Positions 45,282 to 55,312 of a stretch of 64,000 nt of DNA are shown in pieces. The position numbers were made by a program, and so were the translations under genes. The stretch spans positions 124,001 through 188,000 of the forward strand of contig NZ_JAKRNU010000005.1 of assembly GCF_022346545.1 (NCBI RefSeq), in the 5' to 3' direction. The stretch comes from Sporosarcina sp. ACRSM. GTDB lineage: Bacteria > Bacillota > Bacilli > Bacillales_A > Planococcaceae. Numbering within the stretch: position 1 is the stretch's first letter; every line of letters starts with the position of its first letter. The notes below the pieces were generated by a model that searched no databases, was not told where the DNA came from, and saw only the letters and a program-made list of their open reading frames with translations.

Positions 45282-45566
45282 ATGTAATCCTTCCAATCTT
45301 CATAAAGTGAAACTCCAATTCGTGAGGACATGTCCCCTACCTATTTAAACGAACAGCAAGATAGCTTACGGCAAAGCCTCTGTAATCGGCATCTGTGAAT
45401 CGGACATTGACAGATTATACCCCTTGCCTTTCAACAGTTGATGGCACTTTTTGTCCGTTCATGCGGCTAAATCCACTTTATACAGTTTACCCTCAGTCGA
45501 CATTTTTCACAATGCATTGCTGTTATTTGTGTATAATGAGAGAAAAACTGAAAGCGTGGTTCCACT

Positions 45567-46832
45567 ATGTATGACGTTATTATCATCGGCGGGGGTCCAT
45601 CTGGATTGATGGCTTCGATTGCAGCCGCTGAAAAAGGAAAGAAAGTTCTCCTTCTTGAAAAAGGAAAAAAACTTGGCAATAAATTGGCCATCTCTGGAGG
45701 CGGGCGCTGTAACGTGACGAATCGGCTACCGCAGGAAGAAATCGTGAAAAACATCCCCGGGAACGGCCGATTTCTATACGGGCCATTCTCTGTCTTCAAC
45801 AATGAAGATATCATCCGATTTTTCGAAGGTCTTGGTGTCGCTTTAAAAGAGGAAGACCACGGTCGGATGTTCCCTGTATCCAACAAAGCGAAAGACGTAG
45901 TCGATGCCCTCCTAACGGAAATGGCCCGTTTGAAAGTCGAAGTGAAACTCGAGACACGTGTCAAAAAACTGTTAATGGACGACGAGCGCATTCTTGGTGT
46001 TCGGCTCGACTCAGGTGAAGAAATCCGATCAAATGCGGTCGTCGTCGCAGTCGGCGGCAAGGCGGTCCCTCAAACCGGTTCAACGGGAGACGGCTATCCT
46101 TGGGCGGAAAAAGCAGGTCATACAGTGACAGAACTATACCCGACGGAAGTACCTTTATTATCAAGCGAACCCTTCATTGTCTCTAAAGAGTTACAAGGAC
46201 TGGCACTTCGTGATGTGGCAGTATCCGTTTTGAACGCCAAAGGAAAAACAGTGATCACTCATCAAATGGATATGCTGTTCACCCATTTCGGCTTAAGCGG
46301 CCCTGCCATATTACGATGCAGTCAGTTCGTCGTCAAAGAGCAGATGAAAAACGGGAAAGGCCCAGTTGAAATGCGCATTGATTCACTCCCTTCCATGAAT
46401 GAAGAGAAAGCCTTTCAACTGCTCCATTCTACACTGAAAGAAGACCCGAAAAAAGCGGTGAAAAATGCATTGAAAGGAATCGCCCCTGAACGATGGTTGC
46501 TCTTTTTATTTGAACAGGCAGCTATCGATCCCACTGAAACCGGGGCCTCCATGTCCACGGAGAAAATCCGTTCACTCGCTAAATTATTGAAAGCTTTTCC
46601 GATGAAAGTCAACGGCACACAACCGATTGAAAAAGCATTCGTCACAGGCGGCGGTGTTTCCGTGAAGGAAATCGTCCCGAAAACAATGGCTTCCCGCAAA
46701 AAAGATGGACTTTATTTCTGCGGAGAAATTTTAGATATCCATGGCTACACAGGGGGCTACAACATCACATCCGCCCTCGTCACTGGAAGAATCGCAGGAA
46801 TGAACGCCGGCGAATACGCGACCGGTTTATAA
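45567..46832 (+). CDS. NAD(P)/FAD-dependent oxidoreductase, HI0933 (BaiN-like) family
   Basis: A 421-residue flavoprotein. The FAD dinucleotide fold is [21 protein letters not shown], followed by [17 protein letters not shown], the HI0933 signature. The C-terminal segment is [23 protein letters not shown]. Members reduce varied substrates and the true one here is unknown (B. subtilis YtfP). It starts at 45567 with only a weak ribosome site (AGCGTGG). It is monocistronic, ending in a GC-rich hairpin. Confidence 0.85.
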   Translation: MYDVIIIGGGPSGLMASIAAAEKGKKVLLLEKGKKLGNKLAISGGGRCNVTNRLPQEEIVKNIPGNGRFLYGPFSVFNNEDIIRFFEGLGVALKEEDHGRMFPVSNKAKDVVDALLTEMARLKVEVKLETRVKKLLMDDERILGVRLDSGEEIRSNAVVVAVGGKAVPQTGSTGDGYPWAEKAGHTVTELYPTEVPLLSSEPFIVSKELQGLALRDVAVSVLNAKGKTVITHQMDMLFTHFGLSGPAILRCSQFVVKEQMKNGKGPVEMRIDSLPSMNEEKAFQLLHSTLKEDPKKAVKNALKGIAPERWLLFLFEQAAIDPTETGASMSTEKIRSLAKLLKAFPMKVNGTQPIEKAFVTGGGVSVKEIVPKTMASRKKDGLYFCGEILDIHGYTGGYNITSALVTGRIAGMNAGEYATGL

Positions 46833-46839
46833 CATATGC

Positions 46840-46873
46840 AATAGGCGCCTGTCTAAATTCGTCGGCGCCTATT
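46840..46873 (+). terminator. Hairpin after the HI0933-type gene
   Basis: AATAGGCGCC (46840-46849) with GGCGCCTATT (46864-46873); the following T-run is interrupted. The rest of 46880-47075 shows nothing I can name. Confidence 0.65.
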
Positions 46874-47075
46874 CCTATTTATAGTATCTAGGAGTGAGGA
46901 ATGACGCCCTCTGACTGCTACAAGTAATCATTACTTTTGTATCGCGCTCTATATTCCCTGCAAACGATCATTAATTTTGAACAGCGCTTTATAAAATCTC
47001 CAAGCGATCATACCCCTAAAAAAACGCTCTTAAAAACCATACTAATAATCACCAACAAACAACTTCCATCACTTA

Positions 47076-47113
47076 AAAAATCCGCAAGAGCGATAATTGC
47101 TCCTGCGGATTTT
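47076..47113 (-). terminator. Terminator of leuS
   Basis: ATCCGCA-AGAGC with GCTC-CTGCGGAT and a T6 run on the minus strand. Confidence 0.88.
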
Positions 47114-47119
47114 ATATAA

Positions 47120-49537
47120 TTACCCAGCTACGACGATGTTGATCAATCTTCCAGGAATCGCGATGATTTTTTTCACGTCTTTTCCTTCCAGAAGCTCTTT
47201 CACTCGTTCATCCTCCAGGACACCTGTTTCAAGTTCTTCTTTCGTTGCGTCTTTTGAAACAACAATTTTCACACGTACTTTACCATTAATTTGAACAGCC
47301 ATTTCAACAGTATCGTCGACCAGTTTGGATTCATCATATGTCGGCCATGCTTCGTACGTAATGGTATCCGTATGACCTAGTTTCTCCCATAGTTCTTCTG
47401 CTAAATGCGGAACGATAGGTGAAATCATTTTCAAGAAGCCTTCTACATATTCTTTCGGAATCGAATCGACTTTATAACCTTCGTTAATGAATACCATCAA
47501 CTGAGAAATCGCCGTGTTATTCCGCATACCTTCAAAGTCTTCCGTCACTTTTTTCACGGTTTGATGGTACACTTTTTCAAGTTCCCCGCCTGATTCTCCA
47601 CCGATTTTCGCGCTCAATGTTCCGTCTTCATTGACAAATAGGCGCCAGATGCGGTCGAGGAAGCGTCTTGCTCCATCGAGACCGTTCGTTGTCCATGCTT
47701 TCGAGCCTTCCAACGGTCCCATGAACATTTCATACAAGCGAAGTGAGTCTGCGCCGTGTGAATGAACAATATCGTCTGGGTTAATGACGTTGCCTTTCGA
47801 CTTCGACATTTTTTCATTGCCTTCTCCAAGGATCATCCCTTGGTTAAACAACTTCTGGAACGGCTCTTTCGTTTGAACGACACCGATATCGTAAAGCACT
47901 TTATGCCAGAATCGTGCGTATAGAAGATGGAGCACCGCGTGTTCCGCACCTCCGACATAAATGTCAACCGGTAACCAACGTTTTGCCAATTCCGGATCAA
48001 TGATCATATCGTCGTTGTTCGGATCGATATAACGCAAGTAGTACCAGCAGCTACCCGCCCATTGCGGCATCGTATTCGTTTCACGGCGACCTTTCATGCC
48101 CGTTTCGGGATGTACAACATTCACCCACTCTTCGATATTTGCAAGTGGTGATTCGCCTGTCCCACTCGGTTTAATATCGTCAGTGACCGGCAATTTCAGC
48201 GGTAGTTCAGATTCGTCAAGCGGAGTCATTGTGCCATCTTCCCAATGGATGATTGGAATCGGCTCGCCCCAATAACGTTGTCTGGAGAATAACCAGTCAC
48301 GCAAGCGATATGTGATCTTCTTCTCGCCTTTACCTTGTTCCACGAACCAAGCAATCGCTTTTTCGATCGCTTCTTCTTTACCTAGCCCATCTAAGAAACC
48401 AGAATTGATATGAGCTCCGTCTCCTACATAAGCTTCCTGTGAAATATCGCCGCCCGCAACCACTTCAATGATCGGCAGGTCGAATTCTTTTGCAAACTCA
48501 TAGTCCCGCTCATCATGAGCTGGAACCGCCATGATGGCACCTGTTCCGTATGTAGCCAATACGTAATCTGCAATCCAGATCGGCATTTTCTCGCCGCTCG
48601 CCGGGTTAATAGCATAGGCACCTGTGAATACGCCCGTCTTCTCTTTGGCAAGATCGGTACGTTCAAGATCACTTTTCATTTTTACTTCATTCAAATAGTT
48701 CTCGACTGCCGCTTTCTGTTCGGCTGTCGTAATTTTTTCAACGAGCTTGTGTTCAGGCGCAAGCACTGCGTATGTCGCCCCGAAAATCGTGTCCGGACGT
48801 GTAGTGAATGCTTCGAATGATAAATCTGTTCCATCGATGTCGAACGTCAATTGCGCCCCTTCTGAACGACCGATCCAGTTGCGTTGCATATCTTTCAAGC
48901 TTTCTGGCCAATCCAGTTCGTCAAGGTCTTCTAGCAAACGATCGGCATATTCAGTAATGCGCAATACCCATTGGCGCATCGGACGGCGCTCGACCGGATG
49001 CCCTCCGCGCTCTGATTTCCCGTCAATTACTTCTTCATTGGCCAACACAGTGCCAAGTGCCGGGCACCAGTTCACCGCTACCTCATCGACATAGGCCAGG
49101 CCTCTCTTATACAATTGGATGAAAATCCATTGAGTCCACTTGTAATATTTCGGATCTGTCGTATTGATTTCACGATCCCAGTCATAGGAAAAACCGAGGT
49201 CATTCATTTGACGTTTGAATGTCGCAATATTTTTCGCTGTAAATTCAGCAGGATCATTCCCCGTATCAAGGGCATACTGTTCCGCAGGCAGTCCGAATGC
49301 ATCCCACCCCATCGGATGCAGCACATTATAACCTTGCTTCCGTTTGAATGAACTCAAAATATCCGTCGCAATATAGCCAAGCGGATGCCCGACGTGAAGC
49401 CCGGCACCTGATGGATACGGGAACATATCGAGAGCATAAAACTTCGGTTTTGAAGGATCGTCCGTCATCTTGAACGTCTGGTTGTCCTTCCAATATTTCT
49501 GCCATTTCTTTTCAATCTGTCCATGATTATAACTCAT
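47120..49537 (-). CDS. leuS: Leucyl-tRNA synthetase
   Basis: An 805-residue class Ia synthetase. The HIGH motif is [10 protein letters not shown] near residue 45 and KMSKS is [10 protein letters not shown] near 575. A CP1 editing domain (about 225-415, with [12 protein letters not shown]) removes misacylated tRNA-Leu. The start at 49537 follows AGGAGGAATTGTCAG; the longer frame runs into the T-box leader. Controlled by a leucine T-box upstream. Confidence 0.98.
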   Translation of the reverse strand: MSYNHGQIEKKWQKYWKDNQTFKMTDDPSKPKFYALDMFPYPSGAGLHVGHPLGYIATDILSSFKRKQGYNVLHPMGWDAFGLPAEQYALDTGNDPAEFTAKNIATFKRQMNDLGFSYDWDREINTTDPKYYKWTQWIFIQLYKRGLAYVDEVAVNWCPALGTVLANEEVIDGKSERGGHPVERRPMRQWVLRITEYADRLLEDLDELDWPESLKDMQRNWIGRSEGAQLTFDIDGTDLSFEAFTTRPDTIFGATYAVLAPEHKLVEKITTAEQKAAVENYLNEVKMKSDLERTDLAKEKTGVFTGAYAINPASGEKMPIWIADYVLATYGTGAIMAVPAHDERDYEFAKEFDLPIIEVVAGGDISQEAYVGDGAHINSGFLDGLGKEEAIEKAIAWFVEQGKGEKKITYRLRDWLFSRQRYWGEPIPIIHWEDGTMTPLDESELPLKLPVTDDIKPSGTGESPLANIEEWVNVVHPETGMKGRRETNTMPQWAGSCWYYLRYIDPNNDDMIIDPELAKRWLPVDIYVGGAEHAVLHLLYARFWHKVLYDIGVVQTKEPFQKLFNQGMILGEGNEKMSKSKGNVINPDDIVHSHGADSLRLYEMFMGPLEGSKAWTTNGLDGARRFLDRIWRLFVNEDGTLSAKIGGESGGELEKVYHQTVKKVTEDFEGMRNNTAISQLMVFINEGYKVDSIPKEYVEGFLKMISPIVPHLAEELWEKLGHTDTITYEAWPTYDESKLVDDTVEMAVQINGKVRVKIVVSKDATKEELETGVLEDERVKELLEGKDVKKIIAIPGRLINIVVAG

Positions 49538-49561
49538 CTGACAATTCCTCCTATTCGAAAT

Positions 49562-49812
49562 AAAAAAACTCTCGTCCCTTAACAAAAGAAGGGACGAGAG
49601 ATCTATCCACACTCCCGCGGTACCACCCAAATTGACGACAAAGCCGCCCAACTTGAATCCTTAACGCGGAAAACGGCATTGATTACTAATCATTCACCAA
49701 TGCAGGCTCATAGGCGAGTTCATCGTCGTCGTACAAGCTTTCACCAACCGCCTGCTCTCTAAAATCGATCGTACAGATTACTAATCCTCTTCAACGCCCA
49801 AACTATTGGTTA
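49562..49812 (-). promoter_or_regulatory. Leucine T-box riboswitch
   Basis: On the minus strand: AGAGAGCAGGCGGTTGGTG (stem I), a specifier loop with GAACTCG (CUC, Leu) and the T-box GGGTGGTACCGCGG (complement near 49616-49629). A terminator follows, with stem CTCTCGTCCCTT / AAGGGACGAGAG and a T7 run (49563-49601). Confidence 0.95.
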
Positions 49813-49813
49813 C

Positions 49814-49842
49814 AGTGTACCCGAATTGTTGGCGAATTACAA
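49814..49842 (-). promoter_or_regulatory. Sigma-A promoter of the leuS T-box transcript
   Basis: Minus strand TTGTAA (49837-49842), 17 nt, TACACT (49814-49819), starting only a few bases after the bdhA stop codon. Confidence 0.7.
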
Positions 49843-49846
49843 GCTT

Positions 49847-50614
49847 TCATTGGACCGTATACCCGCCGTCAAGCACGACGGCTTGGCCGGTCATCCCTTT
49901 TGCCCCTTCACTGGATAAAAACAGCGCCAAATCTGCTATTTCCTTCACATCCAACAGCCGCTTTTGAGGCACGAGCGGGTAAATCACTTCTTCCAGCACC
50001 GACTCCAGCGGAACATTCCTTGTTTCCGCCAAGTCTTGCAACTGATTGCGAACGAGCGGTGTGTCTGCATAGCCTGGACAAATCGCATTAACGGTTATCC
50101 CGTCTGCAGCAGTCTCCAATGCCGCCACTTTCGTCAATCCGATGACGCCATGCTTAGCTGAATTGTAAGCAGCTTTTCCTGCAAAGCCAACCAAGCCATT
50201 AATCGATGCCATATTGATGATGCGCCCAAAACCATTTTTCCGCATATGTGGCAGCACAAGCTTCGTCGCCACAAACGGGGCCGTCAACATGATTTTGACA
50301 AGCAGTTCGAATTTTTCAGTCGGAAAATCTTCAAGCAAGGCAACATGTTGCATTCCCGCATTATTGATTAAAATATCAATGCGTCCAAATTGTTCGATCG
50401 CATCATCCATCGCTTGCTGCAACTCAGGTTCGGAAGTGACATCGCATTTCAAACCGATCGCCTCTTTCCCAAGACCGGCTGCTGCTTTCTCCACAGCTTC
50501 CCCATCCAAATCGGTCAGCACCACTTTAGCACCGGCGTGTGAAAATTCTTTCGCAATTTCAAACCCGATTCCCCGAGCAGCCCCCGTGATAAAAAGCACT
50601 TTCCCTTCCACCAT
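49847..50614 (-). CDS. bdhA: 3-hydroxybutyrate dehydrogenase
   Basis: A 255-residue short-chain dehydrogenase. NAD site TGAARGIGFEIAKEF, INNAGMQHV, catalytic Ser in NMASINGLVGFAGKA and YNSAKHG as the YxxxK. The AICPGYADTPLVRNQLQD loop and the closing GMTGQAVVLDGGYTVQ are as in 3-hydroxybutyrate dehydrogenases. It oxidises 3-hydroxybutyrate to acetoacetate. The start at 50614 (MVEGKVLF) is 6 nt after AGGGGG; an ATG two codons earlier overlaps that site. It follows the GntP-type permease gene, a natural uptake-plus-oxidation pair. Confidence 0.87.
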   Translation of the reverse strand: MVEGKVLFITGAARGIGFEIAKEFSHAGAKVVLTDLDGEAVEKAAAGLGKEAIGLKCDVTSEPELQQAMDDAIEQFGRIDILINNAGMQHVALLEDFPTEKFELLVKIMLTAPFVATKLVLPHMRKNGFGRIINMASINGLVGFAGKAAYNSAKHGVIGLTKVAALETAADGITVNAICPGYADTPLVRNQLQDLAETRNVPLESVLEEVIYPLVPQKRLLDVKEIADLALFLSSEGAKGMTGQAVVLDGGYTVQ

Positions 50615-50647
50615 ATCCATCCCCCTAATTCAATTAAACTGCGTCAT

Positions 50648-50676
50648 GAAAATAGCCGCCAGAAGCGGCTATTTTC
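50648..50676 (-). terminator. Hairpin between the permease gene and bdhA
   Basis: GAAAATAGCCGC (50648-50659) with GCGGCTATTTTC (50665-50676). It lies inside the presumed operon, so it could lower downstream expression or protect the upstream message rather than end transcription. Confidence 0.6.
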
Positions 50677-50684
50677 ATATTTTA

Positions 50685-52013
50685 TTATATCCCCAGTCCC
50701 AATGAGAATAAAACAATTGCGATGACCACACCAATTGCTGGAACAATAACGGTTACTGCCCCGACTGCGCCATATGCAGCCCGATGCGTTTCACCACAAA
50801 TCGACTGGATTGTCGTTACAACATACCCATTATGCGGAAGTGAATCAAGTGCACCGGAGGAAATCGCCACAACGCGGTGTAAGGCTTCCGGATTTACGCC
50901 CATATCCATATAATGCGGTGCCAATAACGGTAAGGCAATTGCCTGCCCTCCTGATGAAGACCCGGTCATCCCCGCGATAACCGAGACGGCAATTGCAGCA
51001 CCGATTAACGGGGAGCCCGGGATATTCGTCATTGCATCGACTGCCGTCTGGAAAGCAGGAACATTTTTTGCCACTCCCCCAAAGCCGACGACTGCAGCTG
51101 TATTCCCAATGGCAACGATTGCCCCAAGGGTTCCGGCAGAGACAGCCCCTCCGAAATTGGACGAGTATTTCTTGCCTACAAAGTATGTCGTGATGACTCC
51201 GCCTAAAAGTGCAACGATCAATGCGGATTGTGCAAGGGAATCATGGAAAACAAATGAAATTCCTAATACAACAAGCAGAGGAATCATTGACAAGAACGGA
51301 TTTGGCAACTCGCGTGTTGTATCGAAGTTCGGATCCGTTTCCCGATCTACGAACCGTTCACCTCTGTTGAGGGCTTTGGTGACCATCTTTTTTAACCACC
51401 AATAGCCAAAGACAGCCATAAAAATCGCGACAATCGCACTGACTTGCCATCCTGCCCAAGGGGAAGTCCCTAAAAATTCGATTGGAATCCAGTTCTGAAT
51501 TTCCGGCGAACCAGCTGATGTCATCGTGAAAGTCACGGATCCAAGTGCAAGCGTCGCAGGTATGAACCTCCTCGGCAAATTAGCTTGTTTAAATAAAGAG
51601 ATCGCCATCGGATAGACAGAGAAGGCAACTACAAACAAGCTTACCCCGCCATACGTCAAAACAGCACAGGCCGCAACGATTGCTAAAACTGCATATTTCA
51701 TGCCTAATGTCTCGACAAACCATTTGGCAACTGCATCCGCCGCCCCACTATCTTCCATGACTTTTCCGAATACAGCACCGAGCAAAAACATTAAATACCA
51801 TGACATGATAAATCCCGTGAACCCAGTCATATAGCTTGTCACAAAGTTTGCTTCATCCCCTGCAGCAAGCTGGGAAAATAACGGCATCCCACTCATGATG
51901 GCAACAAAGAGTGCGGAAACCGGTCCAACAATTAAAATATTAACCCCTTTCATCGTCAAAAAGATCAGTAAAGCCAAGCCTCCGATAAGACCGATCATAC
52001 TTAAGATCCCCAT
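50685..52013 (-). CDS. GntP-family permease, probably for 3-hydroxybutyrate
   Basis: A 442-residue carboxylate permease with 11-12 membrane helices. It begins MGILSMIGLIGGLALLIFLT; the motif GAVFGKVMEDSGAADAVAKW and the AGMTGSSSGGQAIALPLLAP loop are typical of GntP. In this family members beside a hydroxybutyrate dehydrogenase usually carry 3-hydroxybutyrate; gluconate is the alternative, but no gluconate kinase is near. The start at 52013 follows GGGGGAATGGTG. Confidence 0.85.
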   Translation of the reverse strand: MGILSMIGLIGGLALLIFLTMKGVNILIVGPVSALFVAIMSGMPLFSQLAAGDEANFVTSYMTGFTGFIMSWYLMFLLGAVFGKVMEDSGAADAVAKWFVETLGMKYAVLAIVAACAVLTYGGVSLFVVAFSVYPMAISLFKQANLPRRFIPATLALGSVTFTMTSAGSPEIQNWIPIEFLGTSPWAGWQVSAIVAIFMAVFGYWWLKKMVTKALNRGERFVDRETDPNFDTTRELPNPFLSMIPLLVVLGISFVFHDSLAQSALIVALLGGVITTYFVGKKYSSNFGGAVSAGTLGAIVAIGNTAAVVGFGGVAKNVPAFQTAVDAMTNIPGSPLIGAAIAVSVIAGMTGSSSGGQAIALPLLAPHYMDMGVNPEALHRVVAISSGALDSLPHNGYVVTTIQSICGETHRAAYGAVGAVTVIVPAIGVVIAIVLFSLGLGI

Positions 52014-52300
52014 CACCATTCCCCCGAAACTTGTATTTTCCCAGAGTAAATCTGATATTAAAATTCAGGCTTATTTTCCAATCAACCGGTTCTGCAGAAG
52101 GTGAGATTAACTTTTTCACACTGGAATAAAAGTCTTTCAACTGCTAACGGAAAGACGATAGGTCAAAAAGGTAATCTTGGAAATTAGTTTACTTTTGCAA
52201 GATTTCTTGACTCCCAAGGATTATACGTCCAAATCGGTAAATTTATTCATTGGCAGAAATTCCGAAGCTTAAAACGATTAATTCAAATCTAAGAAAAACT

Positions 52301-52342
52301 AAAAAAAGCCCTGAACAATTCAAAATTGTCCAGAACTTTTTT
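52301..52342 (-). terminator. Terminator after the DUF340-like gene
   Basis: AAAGCCCTGAACAATT with AATTGTCCAGAACTTTTTT, imperfect but with A and T runs on both sides. 52030-52300 contains nothing else that I recognise. Confidence 0.75.
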
Positions 52343-52351
52343 AGCAGAAAC

Positions 52352-52789
52352 TTAGAATCTTCCTTGTATTTTAAAGACAATTTCAGCAAACAACGTTGCA
52401 AAAAGAAATGTCCCTGTATAGACAACGAGCGAGATGACGACAATGCGCCAACCCAGCTTTTTAAAGCTGTCCAAATCTTTACCGAGTGAAAGTCCAGCAT
52501 AGGCTAAAATGGGTGTTGCCAATGCCATAAAGTTAATTTCGCTAGTCTTTTCCACAAGCCATCCATTTCCAGGAAAAATAGGAGTTGTGACAATGAGTGC
52601 AATTAAAGAAATCCATACGACAGACGGCATCTTTGGTAAAACAGCATTCAATGCTAAACCTACCATGGTAATGATGACAATGACAATCATTCCGGGTAGT
52701 GCAGCTATCGGAGATACACCGTAACCAACCCAGTTCCCCAAGATGGCAATGACCCCGATCAAAGCGAGTACTTTGGCTTTTTCAATCAT
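52352..52789 (-). CDS. Small integral membrane protein, DUF340-like transporter half
   Basis: A 145-residue protein with four or five membrane helices (KVLALIGVIAILGNWVGYG, IVIIITMVGLALNAVLP, and FMALATPILAYAGLSLGKDL). The last segment resembles the C-terminal core of LysO/DUF340 permeases. The start codon shares one base with the stop of the upstream gene (TAATG), so the pair is translationally coupled. Together they look like a split two-gene exporter or permease. Substrate unknown. Confidence 0.6.
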   Translation of the reverse strand: MIEKAKVLALIGVIAILGNWVGYGVSPIAALPGMIVIVIITMVGLALNAVLPKMPSVVWISLIALIVTTPIFPGNGWLVEKTSEINFMALATPILAYAGLSLGKDLDSFKKLGWRIVVISLVVYTGTFLFATLFAEIVFKIQGRF

Positions 52790-53610
52790 TATTTTGCTCC
52801 CTCCTTGCGAGTACGTCCAATTTTAGGCTCAAGCCATTCATAGAGACGCGCTGTGACAGGAAGAGAGAAAAATACGCAAAGATATGTTCCCAAAATGGTT
52901 GAAATCAAGTTGGCTGCTGCCGCAAATAAAGCGATATCTTCTGCATCGTCTGGGAATGTGACCGCAAGTGCACCAGAAGCTGCCGCCATCATACTTCCAG
53001 ATCCGACCCCAGCACCCATTGCCAACGAAATCGGATGGAAAATACCAAGACTTCCCAAAAACCCGGCAAGCATTGCCAAATAAATGGCACCGAACACCGT
53101 TCCGCACACATAGACACCTAACGCTCCCCTACCTTCAGGAGAGTCAGCGCCATACTTTTCTGAAATAATTGCCAAGTTCGGCTCCCGGTCTATGGAGAAT
53201 GTTGCACCAATCGCTTCCCGCTTCATCCCCATCAGCAGTGCAATCGGCAAGCCAATGGCAATCGTTCCGATAACATGTCCGACTTCCTGAAATGCCAACG
53301 ATAGCCCAGCTTCGAAGATCTTCGGCAGGGATGGACCGAGCATCGTGCCCAACTTCGCGACGAATAACATGAACGATATGCCCAAGATCCCTGCAGCTTT
53401 TTTCATTTGCACTTCGTTCAAAAGCTTCAACTTCGGGAAGCTAACAATTCCGCCCCATATTAACACATAGAGCATCGGGAATAAGGCAACAGTCCCGACT
53501 CCTAAGTTAAACTGTTTAGTGCCGATCGCTTCACCGAGTAAGACGAAAATTAGCACAATTATATGTAGTTTCCAATTTTTCGCCATACTCATTTCATTTT
53601 TCTGTTTCAT
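52789..53610 (-). CDS. DUF3100-like membrane protein
   Basis: A 273-residue protein with about eight membrane helices, starting MKQKNEMSMAKNWKLHIIVL. A glycine-rich helix GVGSGSMMAAASGALAVTFPDD near residue 195 resembles substrate-binding loops of LysO/DUF3100 transporters. The start at 53610 follows GGAGGCGTGTT; the longer frame would overlap it. It is coupled to the DUF340-like gene downstream and preceded by a small ORF at 53635-53796. The combination suggests a two-component membrane transporter of unknown substrate. Confidence 0.7.
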   Translation of the reverse strand: MKQKNEMSMAKNWKLHIIVLIFVLLGEAIGTKQFNLGVGTVALFPMLYVLIWGGIVSFPKLKLLNEVQMKKAAGILGISFMLFVAKLGTMLGPSLPKIFEAGLSLAFQEVGHVIGTIAIGLPIALLMGMKREAIGATFSIDREPNLAIISEKYGADSPEGRGALGVYVCGTVFGAIYLAMLAGFLGSLGIFHPISLAMGAGVGSGSMMAAASGALAVTFPDDAEDIALFAAAANLISTILGTYLCVFFSLPVTARLYEWLEPKIGRTRKEGAK

Positions 53611-53634
53611 AACACGCCTCCTCACTACATCATT

Positions 53635-53796
53635 TTATGATAAGCTCCCGATCACTTCAATAGCAGATATTGTATCTTTAAAACCTTTTTCGGTGGTTTT
53701 GGGTGATTCAAAGAGCTGATATGAAAGAGGTACAAGGGAAGACAGTGAAGCTAATAAAGCCGTTGTCATCATATTTAAAGACAAATATTTGTTCAT
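53635..53796 (-). CDS. Possible small exported protein before the DUF3100 gene
   Basis: An open frame of 53 codons beginning MNKYLSLNMMTTALLASLSS, with a hydrophobic stretch like a signal peptide, then a polar tail (SPKTTEKGFKDTISAIEVIG). It ends 24 nt before the DUF3100-like start. The ribosome site is weak (GGGTCAC), so this may be a chance frame. The remainder of the 53797-53941 gap shows nothing else. Confidence 0.35.
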   Translation of the reverse strand: MNKYLSLNMMTTALLASLSSLVPLSYQLFESPKTTEKGFKDTISAIEVIGSLS

Positions 53797-53941
53797 GTGA
53801 CCCAAACTGAGTAAGACATTTTCATATTCTTTTTAAATACTATTTTAACAAAATATATTGAAAATTCAGCGTCATTAACCGGCGCGTCATGAAAAACGAT
53901 ATTCGCATTTTTCTCATCGAATACCCCACCGAAGTAGAAGG

Positions 53942-53972
53942 AAAAAGAGGATCCCGAAAAGGGTCCTCTTTT
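53942..53972 (-). terminator. Terminator of the MFS gene
   Basis: AAAAGAGGATCCC with GGGTCCTCTTTT and A/T flanks. Confidence 0.88.
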
Positions 53973-53977
53973 GAATC

Positions 53978-55165
53978 CTATCCTTCATTCTCTGACTGTA
54001 TCCCGACTTTCTTCAAAGGCCGATCATAGAAGAGGCTTGTGCAAATCGGGATGATCAAAAAGGCTGTGATCACGAATAGCATCACTTGCACCCCATACTG
54101 GTCTGCAAGGACCCCTCCGAAAAATGGCCCAAGCATCCGACCGATCGTCGCAAAGGAGTTTACGATCCCTTGATAAAAACCGTCTCTCCCTTTCGGTGAC
54201 AGCTGATTGGCAATCGTTGGAACTGCAGGCCAAACGAACATTTCGCCAAATGTCAAAATCACCATAGCAACGATGAATACCTTGAAAGTACCGGCAAAAC
54301 TGAGCACGATAAAGGATGCAATAAAAATGATGAGACCTAAAAGCATCTGAGCCTTGATCCGGTGCTCCAATCGCCTGATAATCGGCTTGATGAGCGGTTG
54401 TCCAAGTACGATCAGCAAGCCATTGACTGTCCATAGCAAACTATATTGTGTCAATGTAATGCCGATGGACAAGGCATGCGCTGAAATCGTGGTCACCCAT
54501 TGAGAATAGGCAAGCCACATGATCAGATACCCACCTGAAATGATAAGCAATGCGTAAAATGGAGCTTTTTGCTGTATTTTCTTCCTCTCTTTTATGACAC
54601 TTGTATGGCGATCCGGTGCGATTTCCAAATTTCGATAACCCAAAAAAGCGAGCACGAAAAAGAAGACATAAAAAAAGAGATTTGCTGAAAATATATAATC
54701 GATGCTTATGGAGGCAACTAGTCCAGCTAAAGCAGGGCCAATCGCAACGCCGACATTCTGAGCAAGATAAATTGAATTGAATGCTTTCCGTCCACCCTCT
54801 GGCCAAAGTGTTCCGACCATCGCAAACATACTCGGGAAAATAATACCGCCGCCAAATCCGAGCAATGTTAAAAACCATACATAATGAGGCCATCCATGCC
54901 AAAAAACTAGACCGACAAGAGCAAATATGGAGATGATGATCCCTGAGAGGATTGATTTAAATCCGCCGATCCGGTCAAATAGTACTCCCCCAAGCAAATT
55001 CCCGATAACGCCAGCTCCCGAATTCGCCATGAGGACAAGCCCTGCAACGGATAACGACTTGCCTAAATAATCATGCATATAGATGGTGTTCAATGGCCAT
55101 AGAAATGAATTCCCCATGACATTGATCAGCATACCGATAATGAGCAACCAAACCTTTTTAGGCAC
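53978..55165 (-). CDS. MFS transporter (drug-efflux type)
   Basis: A 395-residue major facilitator with 12 predicted helices. It carries the loop 2-3 motif GGVLFDRIGGFKSIL and its counterpart GVLADQYGVQVM in the second half. It begins with GTG at 55165 (PKKVWLLIIGMLINVMGNS) after AAAGGAGATGATGGC. The substrate is unknown; a multidrug or sugar exporter of the YttB group is plausible. Convergent genes are absent, and its terminator is at 53942-53972. Confidence 0.85.
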   Translation of the reverse strand: MPKKVWLLIIGMLINVMGNSFLWPLNTIYMHDYLGKSLSVAGLVLMANSGAGVIGNLLGGVLFDRIGGFKSILSGIIISIFALVGLVFWHGWPHYVWFLTLLGFGGGIIFPSMFAMVGTLWPEGGRKAFNSIYLAQNVGVAIGPALAGLVASISIDYIFSANLFFYVFFFVLAFLGYRNLEIAPDRHTSVIKERKKIQQKAPFYALLIISGGYLIMWLAYSQWVTTISAHALSIGITLTQYSLLWTVNGLLIVLGQPLIKPIIRRLEHRIKAQMLLGLIIFIASFIVLSFAGTFKVFIVAMVILTFGEMFVWPAVPTIANQLSPKGRDGFYQGIVNSFATIGRMLGPFFGGVLADQYGVQVMLFVITAFLIIPICTSLFYDRPLKKVGIQSENEG

Positions 55166-55312
55166 GCCATCATCTCCTTTCTACAATAAACTTATTTAGA
55201 GTGTATGCTTTTCCCATCATTTCGACAAGGTGAACAGGAAAAGTTCAGCAATTCAGATGATACAGCATCCCCGGAAACATGATACAATCTACTGTTAGAG
55301 GAGTTGAACCAT

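Noticed and set aside
45300..45530. Short inverted repeat ATCTGT...ACAGAT upstream of murJ
   Set aside because: Six-base arms in a long gap; expected by chance and without promoter context.
46937..47119. 60-codon plus frame between the flavoprotein gene and leuS
   Set aside because: No ribosome site, and it runs into the leuS terminator.
52243..52500. 85-codon minus frame over the end of the DUF340-like gene
   Set aside because: Overlaps the real gene and its terminator in a different frame.
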